Source: Saussurea involucrata (Eukaryota; Streptophyta; Magnoliopsida; Asterales; Asteraceae). Taken from it: a stretch of DNA of 64,000 nucleotides. The stretch is taken from the NCBI GenBank assembly GCA_033807775.1, contig CM066321.1:38726850-38790849 (forward strand), written 5' to 3'. The position numbers and the translations under genes were made by a program. Positions 44,897 to 54,148 of this stretch are shown here, piece by piece (positions within the stretch are counted from its first letter, which is position 1; every line of letters begins with the position of its first letter). The notes below the pieces were generated by a model. It did no database searches, had not been told where the DNA came from, and was given only the letters and a program-made list of their open reading frames with translations.

Positions 44897-45114
44897 ACTC
44901 TATACGTGCTAAGGTGTTATCTAACTTCGGTGCAAAATGGTTTCTGGTATTTCCGAGCTTTTGTTGCTTATCTGTGTTAGAGATATAGGTGGGTGTGGGG
45001 TGGCTATTCATTTAGTTTCTATGGTTTTGATTGAGTTCGAAGTAGTAGAGATAAGTATTCTTACCTTTTCGCTTAACCGAATTCCGGGACGGAATTCTTT
45101 TAAGGGGGAGATAA

Positions 45115-46059
45115 TGTAATACCCCGGGTAAGTTCGTTAGTTAAAAATATCTTTCCGTTAAGTTTAGTTAACTTTAAAGTTGATATTTAGGGTGAGTTAG
45201 GTGAATTTATAAGTTTAGGGGTGTTTGGATTAATTAATAAGTTAAAAAGGTATTTTGGTCATTTATGGATAGTATAGGGACTAAAGTGGTAAGTTGAGTT
45301 GGATATTATCTCATTTAGAAATCAGATATTTCAAAAAACAACAAATATCCAGAATCTGTGTTTGTGTGTGTGTGTTGAGAGGTGAAGAAGGAGAAAGAAG
45401 GGTTTTTGTGGTTAAGGCTCCATTTGGAAGTGTTGGAAGTGAAATAAAGGTATGTTCCTTTACAAATTATGTTTATAGTTGCTATTAGAGTGTTTCTATC
45501 GGTTTAGAATTAGCAGAATCGAACTAGTATAAATTTCAGTCGGATTCTGGGTAAATTTTGGGATGAACAGCAGTGGTGTCCGGACAAATTGAATGTGTCC
45601 GGATACTTTTGTCGGTAGAGTCCGGGTAGCTCTGATGATGGTGTCCGGATGATTCAAGTATCCGGGTAAGTTCCTCCTTTCTTATGTTTTCCGGATGAAA
45701 TGAGATACCGGATAGTGTCCGGGTTACTTTGGTATCTGGATGTCGTCCGGATGGTTGTGATGTCCGGAAAAGTTAAGTTGTCCGGATTCTTAGTGTTGTC
45801 CGGAAAGTTGTCCGGATACTTTGAGGTTTCCAGATAACTTGGCTGTTTGGGTAATTTTGAGGATACGAGTTATGTAGTTGTATCTAGAGTCCATAACCTG
45901 CTAGTAAGTCTTATACATAAGTTGGTAAGGAGATATTTGTATGTAAATGGTTTCAGATTCTGAGAATTTTGGATAAAGGATCGGATAGCTCGGAGAAAGG
46001 TTTAGAAGCATATTGTAAGCATTCAGGTGAGTTTTGCTTTAAAACGTTTTTGAACTGGG

Positions 46060-46121
<62 letters not shown>

Positions 46122-46810
46122 GAGATGATTATGTGGTAGGAATATGATTATGTGTATATAAATGACAATATGATGTAATGAGATATATATTGTATTTATA
46201 TAAGCTTTGCACTACACGAGTGCACTTGTTGCCGGGTTCCGGTGTGCGGACCGGTGTGTAGCCGGGTTCCGGTGTGCGGACCGGTGAGTAGTCGGGTTCC
46301 GGTGTGCGGACCGACAGGTAGCCGGGTTCCGGTGAGCGGACCGGTTGTTGATTTATTAGTTGGCTTGCTACCAACTAATATGGCCATTTGTGGAGGAATA
46401 AGGTGAATGAGATGTACACGATGCACGAGTCTGGATTGGTATTTAAATACGTGTGGTATGTTTATATTTTACGAAAGAATTACCAAAGGTTTATCTAAAC
46501 TATTTTGATACAAAGGATTTACATAAAAGGTTTTATAATGATTTTGGAAAGGACCGGGATTAACTCACTAGACCCGTTTGGTCTAACCCTCTATTTTGTT
46601 TTCAAAATATGTTTTCCAGGTTAAGGATCGGCAGGAGAGGATGAAGTGTAGGAAGCTTTTGATGGATGTTGATTAGGAAGCTTTTATATATTTTGTAATG
46701 TCAAGACTATTGAGACTGTACTTGGTTTGTTATGTAACTTTTGTTGTAAATCAATGATATGTATGAATGTTATGTATTATGATGTATGTTATGGGATTTG
46801 GGTTGTTACA
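45115..46810 (+). repeat. D LTR3 (3', 1696 bp)
   Basis: Same start and end as LTR1. It has private variants in its 3' half (GTATCTGG, CTTAGTGTTG, TTCCAGATAAC, GATACGAG, CCTCTATTTTG) not found in LTR1 or LTR2, and a long (TA)n run (46066-46105). It is followed by the AATGC duplication. Confidence 0.93.
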
Positions 46811-47761
46811 AATGCACTCAGCGTCCTGATCCGCGTATCGAAGAAATCCTTCAGGTAACGGCATCTCATAATCATATTCAGTGTTGTGAAATTGAAGATA
46901 CTGCATAGCTTTCTCGGGCACAGAAGGATGGTTTGCTCGTCTTGGAATTTCTCTGTTAGAACGAAGCATGCTATGAATAATAATCTGAAGAAACCTCATG
47001 TATGGGATGTAAGGCTTTCCCTTGTTTTGTCGGCGAAGATCTATCTTCTCATTCAGTTCATGCCAAAAGATGGCTGCATAATCTACATGAAGATCATACA
47101 CCACTGCATGAAATAGTTTCAGAAATCCGACGCTGGCACTGTCTGTTCCGCCATGTTTTGCAGATAAGCATCGATTAATGACAGAGAAAATAGTATAGTA
47201 TATTGGTGGTAGTTTCGCCTTATGGAATTCCTTCACCCGAGTTAAGTTTCCAGTGTATCCCATAGCTCGTATGCCTTCAAACGTTTCTTCTTCAGATGGA
47301 AAAGGATCAAACTCAGTTTTTCCTTCTCGTGAATCAGGTTCTGGTAGCCTCAGAATCATTCTTAGTCTTTGAAAATCAAGCTTTGTGATGAAGTCGTCTA
47401 TCTGGAATACAAAGATTGGTCTTCCATCTTCCATAGTTGTGGTTATTGTCTTCCATGCTTGCTGTAAATATAGCATAGGCACAATGACAGTATTCGTCAA
47501 TGCGTATGCTAGCGGATGATTTCTGAGCACTTCCTTTATCACCGGATGAATGTTTATGCGATCAAAATCAATGTGATGATTGTTGGGAATGATCGCAATA
47601 TAGTTGACCGGATGAATGATAGGATGATCTGGATGAATTCCGGCTTGGGATTGATGTACTGATCGTGTTGACGGTAAAGGTACATCGGGTGTCGGTTCGG
47701 ATAGGCTCGGAATATGATCACCAAAGCCTTGAATGTGACTTTGTGCTTCCTGATTAACCAT
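46811..47761 (-). pseudogene. E ORF3, N-terminal part (separated by array D)
   Basis: Starts at ATG 47761-47759; an in-frame upstream ATG at 47896 adds 45 residues that overlap a likely intron acceptor, so the inner start is preferred. It carries the conserved N-terminal ORF3 domain: YLQQAW, AMGYTGNL, LPPIYYTIFSVINRCLSAK, DYAAI and YMRFLQIIIHSML. The frame reaches the AATGC duplication and resumes in phase at 38193, giving about 1410 codons in all. Role unknown. Confidence 0.83.
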
Positions 47762-47854
47762 CTGATCTGTTGATAACAGTTCTGACAAGATTACTCTTTG
47801 AAAAAAAACTTGAAAAAAATTTGAGAAAAAAAAACTTGAAAAATGCTTAAGTAT

Positions 47855-48895
47855 AGAATTCGAATCATTCATGTGCATATGAATTCGAATTAACAAGAAT
47901 TCGAATTCAGAAAATTCGAATCAAGAAGCATTCGAATTCATCACTTAAATTCTAAGACTAATTGAAACATATGAATTCGAATCTAGAAGGGTTCGAAATC
48001 ATACAATTCGAATCCATAAGGGTTCGAAATCAGGGAATTTGAATCTAATAGCATTCGAATTCATCACTTAATCTCTAAGGCAAGTTGAAACATATGAATT
48101 CGAATCCAATATGGTTCGAAATCAGAGAATTCGAATTCAATATAATTTGACATCAAGGGATTCGAATTCAAAGTCTTTTCTTTCTTAACACATTTCATGG
48201 ATTCGAATCAAGGATGATTCGAAAGCATATGCATATAAATGCAGATATGAACAGTAAACCTTTTTGAAATCTTACAAATTAGCATAGTAAAATTTTACAA
48301 ACGAATAAATGATATGGATAGAAAGTTGCGCATACTGATTTCGAATCTAATGAGACAAACATGAAGAGAAATGGTTACCTGATGATGGTGAATCGAACAG
48401 ATGAAGTGTGAGAATGAAGATGATGAACAGTAACTTTTGAGAGAATTCGAATCTTTTGCCAGAAAATGAAAAGTGAGAAATGAGGGTTTTATCTCTTTTT
48501 ATACTTAAAAATTGAACACTTGTCACGAATTAGAGTACCCCACTTGGCAAACAGTAAAAAAAAAACATGTCTCAAAAATAGATATGTTACTGTTCATCTG
48601 AACAATTTACATAAACAATGATGTAAAAAGTTCCAAAAGAGTTCGAATCAGATAAAGTTGTAAAAAATGATATTGAACTCATTGAATTCGAATCCTTAAG
48701 AGTCCGAATTCATTGAATTCGAATCCTTAAGAGTCCGAATTCTTTGAATTCGAATCCTTAAGTATTCGAATTCATTGAATTCGAATCCTTAGGAGTTCGA
48801 ATTCTTTGAATTCGAATCCTTTGAATTCGAATCCTTAAGTGTTCGAATTCTTTGAATTCGAATCCTTGAGAGATCGAATTCTTCAAGTAATTGCA
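47855..48895. repeat. GAATTCGAAT-type word array in E spacer
   Basis: About 29 TTCGAA cores by hand count, most in the form GAATTCGAATCC or its complement. They are spaced irregularly, except at 48675-48870 where a unit of about 20-30 bp is tandem-like. The same word returns about 15 times in the E leader at 60440-61200. Confidence 0.85.
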
Positions 48896-49683
48896 TGAAA
48901 ATTACAACTTTTTCAGAAAAAAATTTAACAACTGTTCCAAAAATCTCACATCAGATAAAACTTTGTAAGCTCTCAGATATAACCCCCCCTTTTTTTATTT
49001 TTTTTTTATTTTTTTTATTTTTTTTTAATTTTTTTTATTTTTTTTAATTTTTTTTTATTTTTTAACTTACAGACTTATGCCGAATTGCTCCCCCTAAACA
49101 ATTGCATAAATTGCTGTCTTTTCTTCAGAGGAATCTGCACAGACAGATGAAATCTTGGTACTCATAGAACATGAGTCCAATTTGTTAGAATTATCACTTT
49201 GTGTAAAAATCTGACTCCCCCTCAAAATATGAATTCTGTAGCAACTTGTTTTCTTCCTCTGAAAGTATGCATATATTCCAATAACGCTCAGTATTTGAAA
49301 TTGTAGCAAAAACACATTGCACAAGGAAAGTAAAGTTCATTGAATTTTTTTTATGACTACTAACATTTGATCATTTGAAAGCTTTACAAAAGAAATTCAG
49401 CTTAATGAAATTTTACAGATATTTCAATCAGATGAAATCAAATGCATGTGTTTGGATTCAAGAACAAGACATCATTGCATATCAAGTTACAAACATTCAG
49501 TGTCAACCCCTTTATCAAATCTATTTGGTGTGCTAGCATGCGAAATATGATTAGCATAAAGCTTATGCACTTCTAAAAACATATAAGAATACTTTGCTCT
49601 ACTCACACTATTTGTCCAAAATCAGAATTTCATGAATTTACGGGTTTATCGCGACTTTGTATTTTCCCAAGTTTCAAGAGATG

Positions 49684-49807
49684 TGTGCTCATTGGCATCT
49701 TTTGATTTTGTGCTCATTGGCATCTTTTGATTTTGTGCTCATTGGCATCCTTTGATTTTGTGCTCATTGGCATCCTTTGATTTTGTGCTCATTGTCATCT
49801 TTTGATC
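49684..49807. repeat. 25-bp tandem repeat, five units
   Basis: Units begin TGTGCTCATTGGCATC(T/C)TTT. The units are nearly identical and the last one is degenerate. No spacers, so this is not a CRISPR array. Confidence 0.9.
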
Positions 49808-49840
49808 AAAAAGTTTAGTAAGAATAAGATACACCGTTAA

Positions 49841-50114
49841 ACATGACTTTCTATCTGGTTCTATAGCAGGATTTGGGTTAGCAGATCCCAGACCAGTTGG
49901 CCTTAGGTGCTAGGTGACGAGCACCCCTTAGAACTTAATTTCCCAAACCAGAAAGGCCACATCGATATATCTTAAACCCATTTGTACCAGTAGAACATGG
50001 CTTTCTATATGGTTCTATTGCAGGATTTGGGTCAGCCGATCCCAGACCAGTTGATCTTAGGGACTAGGTGTCAAGCACCCCTTAGGACTTACTCTCCCAA
50101 ACCAGAAAGGCCAC
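49841..50114. repeat. 120-bp direct repeat pair in E spacer
   Basis: Copies at 49841-49960 and 49995-50114 share TTTCTAT(C/A)TGGTTCTAT, GATCCCAGACCAGTTG and CCAAACCAGAAAGGCCAC, at roughly 85-90 percent identity by eye. The 34 bp between them are unrelated. Confidence 0.88.
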
Positions 50115-50556
50115 AGGCACAAACTTTCAAACTAAATGATAGTGCAACAATTTTATCTCAATCACTTGGTTCTAAAATATAGTGCTTCTCCCATATTTTC
50201 ATTTCCATCCATCATTCTGACATATAGGCTTTTTGAGCATTATATTCTATATAAGTCCAGATTCACATAACTTGGAGCATTCAGCATAATTTCATTCATG
50301 TTTTGCTGACCTTTCGATTTATTTCAGAGGTGAGATTTGAAACAAATCTAACTTCGATAATACAAAAATTCTTGTAAAATCATCTTTTAGCACACATTTA
50401 ATTCATTGAATGAAAATTGAAAATTTCATCTCATTGAATTAAATTTGTAAAGATTCAAGTTTTCAAAACAGTAGAAGCAAAATATAATCCAAAGTTACCT
50501 TTCACCACGTTCCTTGAAACAGAAAGATGTAACAGTTAAGGATATCACCTGAGAAG

Positions 50557-50679
50557 TATGAGTTCTAAACTGATTTGTTTAGAAGTCTTCGTCTTTGAAG
50601 TACGGGTCCTGAACTGAAATGTTCAGAAGCCAAAGTCGTTGAAGCACGGGTTTTGAACTGATATGTTCAAAAGCCAAAA
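50557..50679. repeat. 44-bp tandem repeat, nearly three units
   Basis: Units at 50557-50600, 50601-50644 and 50645-50679, each with the core CTGAACTGA..TGTTCAGAAG. Diverged at about one base in four. Confidence 0.75.
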
Positions 50680-50924
50680 ATATTTGTCTCCCCCTTAATG
50701 GTACAAATATTTTTCAAAAAAATACGCCGATTCTCTTCTGTTTTCAGTCATGTGTGTGGTATGTATCTACAATTCAGTACAACACATGAAGAACCTGCAA
50801 ACAGATTAAACAGATATTGGTGCCCAATGGCATTTGGGTCCTAGTGGGTTAGGATATGATCATAGATTTAAATAAACAAGAACACGAACTCCCCCTCAAT
50901 GTTTTTAAAGAGAGTGAGAAATGA

Positions 50925-51642
50925 CTAAGGATTCAACATTCCTAGTTTGCTGATTAAAAAATTGAACCTTTTTTCATCTAAAAGTTTTGTGAAAAGATCA
51001 GCAAGTTCTAGTTCTGTTGGTACAAAGTGCATTTCTATAGTTCCCTTCTCAACATGGTCTTTGATAAAATGGTACCTTACATCTATATGTTTTGTCTTGG
51101 AGTGCTGAACATGATTCTCAGTTATTGCAATTGCGCTTTTGGAATCACAGTAAATTGGGATTTTGTTGATGATGTATCCATAATCCTTAAGCTGCGTCTT
51201 CATCCAGATTACTTGTGAACAACAACTGGCAGCTGCCACATATTCTGCTTCAGCCGTAGATGTTGACACACAGGTTTGCTTCTTTGATGACCAGCTTACA
51301 AGTTTATCTCCCAAAAATTGACAAGCACCAGATGTGCTTTTCCTGTCCATCATATTTCCCGCATGATCTGAATCGGTGTAAGCAGTTAGTTCAAACCCTA
51401 AATCCTTAGCATACCAAAGACCCAAATTTCGTGTGCCTTTGAGATATCTAAGGATTCGCTTTACAGCCACAAGGTGAGATACCTTCGGGTTAGCTTGAAA
51501 GCGTGCACAAAAGGATGTTGCAAACAAAATATCCGGTCTACTTGCCGTTAGATATAGTAAAGATCCAATCATACCACGGTATAACTTTTGATCAACCGAT
51601 TCACCGGATGAATCAGCGTCCAAAAGTTTACCAGTAGCCATG
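50925..51642 (-). pseudogene. E pol, last part: end of RT and RNase H
   Basis: Open frame from the F insertion to the TAG at 50925-50927. It contains YRGMIGSLLYLTASRPDI, YTDSDHAG, STSGACQFLG, STSTAEAEYVAA and HIDVRYHFIKDHV, the copia RNase H blocks, and ends at LGMLNP. It is in frame with the upstream part at 54149 once F and one CCATG are discounted. The apparent start at 51641 is only an internal Met. Confidence 0.88.
51638..51642. other. Target site duplication of element F (CCATG)
   Basis: CCATG here and at 54149-54153, directly outside the F termini, inside the RT of E. Confidence 0.92.
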
Positions 51643-51720
51643 TGTTGGGTCTAGAAAGCCCCAATTATATAGAAAGTTTTATAAAGTCCATGTAAAGTCA
51701 AGAAAAGTCAAATGTGTTGT
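51643..51720 (+). repeat. F 5' LTR remnant (78 bp)
   Basis: Identical by eye to 53775-53852, from TGTTGGGTCTAG to AAATGTGTTGT, after which the sequences diverge completely. Confidence 0.9.
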
Positions 51721-53774
51721 TCTAAAAATGTTATGGAGATCGGCTTATCGTTCTACATCAATTTGATTGGTGATTACTTGTTTTTATTGGAGGAGGATCA
51801 ATGGATTTATTTGGTATTAAGACAAACATGTTGGTGATTCAAGGGATCTACAATGGGATGATGTTTTGTATAGAAGAAATCTTGGTAATCTGAATTTCAA
51901 TAGTCAAAGAAAAGGTTTAATCTGATCATTATTTGGACAGAAGGTTTTTGTGATTAATGGAGGAATTTGTATCGAGGCCAAGACAGATTGGTTTTCTTCA
52001 AAGAAAATTATTCAAGTCGTGCTTATTGTTGTTGATTAAAATGTCCAAGCAGAATTCTACAAGATATTGTTTGCTGTTGTCAAAACACCTTGGTGTTGTT
52101 CCAATTAAGTTGCAGTTGTTCAAAAAGTTGTTGCAACAGAAATCTTGATGTCCACAATAAGCCTAACAGCAAATAGATTTTGCTGCTGTGTGATTTAAAA
52201 CAGAATTTTATGGGGTTGCTTATTGTTGTCAAACAGTTGCTGTCCAAAACAGAAATCAGCTTAATCATGTTGTTGTAAAAGAAAAGAACGTGATGTTTGT
52301 TGTCAAGGCTGTCCGTGTGCTGTTAAAACAGAAAATTGATGTTGTTTGCTAGCTGTCAAAACAGTTTGGTGCTGATTGAAGCTGTTTAAAACAGAAATCT
52401 GAACCAAAAATTAATGTTTATCGCTGTCAAATGGCTTAATAAAGCTGTTGTAAAAGTCTTCAGAATTCAAAACAGAATTTGCTTGGTGTTCTAAACAGTT
52501 GCTGCTGATTCCAGAAAGCTAGATGAGCTGATTCGAGAAAGTTGCATGTTGATGTTTGTTAAGTATAAAAATAGAAAACTATGGCTGCTGCTCAATTCAT
52601 AACATTTCTGCTGTCAATTTCGAACAAACAGTAAGTTGTTTGCTGTCAGATCAGAGTGTTTGCTGTCAGAGATTTTTATGCAGATCCAAGAAACTATTGG
52701 ATGTATATCCAGAATTTGATGTTGTTTATTCAAGATTTTAAGTCTTGTGTAATCATAAATTACTTGCAGCGTATTCAGAAGTTATGTTCAGAGTCCAATT
52801 CAAGTATGTTCAGAATCAAGTCTTTGAAGTTTTATCAGATCGTGTTTAATCAGAATTCTGATCATGTGCATTCAGATTTGGATGACTCCTCAGAAGTTTC
52901 AAGTATTTTGAACTCAGAAGTTCTGATATGCTCTTCAATTGTTAACTCTTAGACTTCAGAATTCTGATCAAGTATATTCATAATTCTGAGCTACACTATT
53001 CAGAACTTCTACTTAGCCATTTCAGAGCATTCACATATTCAAATTTTCAAGCCTCGTATATTCAGACTTCTGGTTATTGCTTTCAGAAATATGCCTTGGT
53101 ATTTTCAAGTATTTTTCAGAGATGGAATTTTCAAAGTTCTTCAGATTCAGAGTTCTGATTGACCTACTCAGAACTTTTACTTAGACTTCTCAGAACAAAA
53201 GTCTAATGTTTGACAGCTTTGCGAACCTGTCGTATTTTGATCAGAACTTCCTCCTCGAAGCTCCAAATTTGACGATTTCAGATGTACTGGATTCCTAAGA
53301 CACAGATGAACATTTTTCATGTTTTGAGTTTGTTCTGAATCGATGTGCTTATTGGTCAGATTTTGTGTCGAAGTCGGTGTCTAGCTGCTGGACCGAAGCA
53401 ATGTTTTTCACGATATTTCTCCCAACTTTCAGAAAGGTGTTCTATCTTCTATTTTTGTGGATCCAAGCTGAGTTATTGAAGTGTATTAAGACACTCCCTC
53501 CTCTGATCTTAATGGATTAAGCTCTTGAGCTTAATGGTCATACAACTCGAATTTCAAGGACGAATTCTTTATTATAAACTGAGGTGGTTTCAGTCGAGCT
53601 TATTGCACATTCGATTCGATTTTAAAGTTGTAATTTGTGAAGAAGAAGAACAAATTTTGAGGGGGGGCTTGGATAGACTTGCAAGGCATGAAGATGTGCA
53701 ACACTAAAGTTTTCAGAGAAATCAAGGGGGAGATCATTTGAAGATGCTTTCTTTATAAAACTTTAGGGGGAGAT
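51721..53774 (+). other. F interior, non-coding
   Basis: The first part (52020-52560) repeats CTGTTG and CAAAACAG words. The second part (52740-53240) repeats CAGAACTTCTG-like words similar to those of family C. GGGGGAG-type tracts occur at about 53726 and 53764, the latter being the 3' polypurine tract. No domain-bearing ORF; the short ORFs look random. Confidence 0.65.
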
Positions 53775-54148
53775 TGTTGGGTCTAGAAAGCCCCAATTAT
53801 ATAGAAAGTTTTATAAAGTCCATGTAAAGTCAAGAAAAGTCAAATGTGTTGTAATTAGCTTTATAAGTATTTTGGGTTTTGGGAGTTTAATGGGAGTTAA
53901 ATGGGCTTGGGCCCATGTCATGTAATTAGACACTATAAATAGGTGTCTTGGGCTTACATTGTCATTTGAGACATTGAGAGTTATTTGAGAGATCAGTATA
54001 CTTTGAGAGAGTCGTATACTTTCAATTCTCCCTCCATTGTATTGTAAATCATATGAATGCAGATCATTCAACAAATTGTTCTTCTTGCCTATTACTATTC
54101 AATCTTTATGGAGTATTATTGATTGTTGCTTCAATTATGGGACTTACA
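53775..54148 (+). repeat. F 3' LTR (374 bp)
   Basis: Starts TGTTGGGTCTAG and ends GGGACTTACA. TATA box TATAAATA at 53934-53941 with a pyrimidine-rich stretch about 80 nt further on. Short LTR, unrelated to A-E by eye. Confidence 0.87.

Larger units (their letters stand above)
38199..46810 (+). mobile_element. D: tandem gypsy-type gag-only array (LTR-gag-LTR-gag-LTR)
   Basis: Three LTRs of about 1.7 kb share two internal regions of about 1.77 kb. Each internal region has a Met-initiator primer site, a gag and a polypurine tract, but no protease, RT, RNase H or integrase. This is the structure of non-autonomous gag-bearing elements (TR-GAG type). The array is flanked by AATGC duplications. The middle LTR is a hybrid of the outer two, which points to unequal recombination of a single inserted element. 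Confidence 0.93.
47762..50924 (-). promoter_or_regulatory. E pol-ORF3 spacer: promoter, possible leader intron, repeats, internal polypurine tracts
   Basis: 3.16 kb without a convincing gene. Sense order: internal polypurine tracts at 50888-50899, 50687-50698, 49216-49226 and 49087-49098; direct and tandem repeats; a T-rich low-complexity block (48984-49063 on the plus strand); a dense GAATTCGAAT array; a TATA box TATAAAAAG (48503-48495); then a leader with donor-like CAG/GTAACC (48378) and acceptor-like ATCAACAG close to the ORF3 ATG (47761). I infer an ORF3 promoter with a roughly 0.6-kb leader intron. The small ORF at 49324-49094 is not convincing. Confidence 0.55.
51643..54148 (+). mobile_element. 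F: internally deleted LTR element (2506 bp)
   Basis: The terminal TG and ...ACA plus CCATG duplications mark a real insertion, yet the left LTR is only the first 78 bp of the right one. The primer site, gag and pol are absent. The roughly 2-kb interior is non-coding and ends in polypurine tracts. Orientation is given by the tract at 53763-53772 and the TATA box in the right LTR. It may be a deletion derivative or a product of aberrant reverse transcription. Confidence 0.85.

Noticed and set aside
38199..46810. Array D as an assembly artefact
   Set aside because: The two units differ at several bases, the three LTRs have private variants and different (TA)n lengths, and the middle LTR is a clean recombinant of the outer two. 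A collapsed or duplicated contig would not give this pattern.
4545..47761. Calling ORF3 a functional envelope glycoprotein
   Set aside because: Only its position resembles the Sirevirus env-like ORF. I see no signal peptide, hydrophobic fusion-like segment or membrane anchor, so the label would be unsupported.
47880..48880. GAATTC-rich tract as cloning-linker contamination
   Set aside because: The word varies, is spread through leader and spacer of the same element and sits in otherwise normal element sequence; linker concatemers would be uniform.
49094..49324. 76-codon ORF in the E spacer as a gene
   Set aside because: It overlaps two polypurine tracts, is Cys/Ser/Lys-biased without any domain and has no counterpart in the other elements.
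49684..49807. Five-unit 25-bp repeat as a CRISPR array
   Set aside because: The units are head-to-tail without spacers and the DNA is plant retrotransposon sequence.
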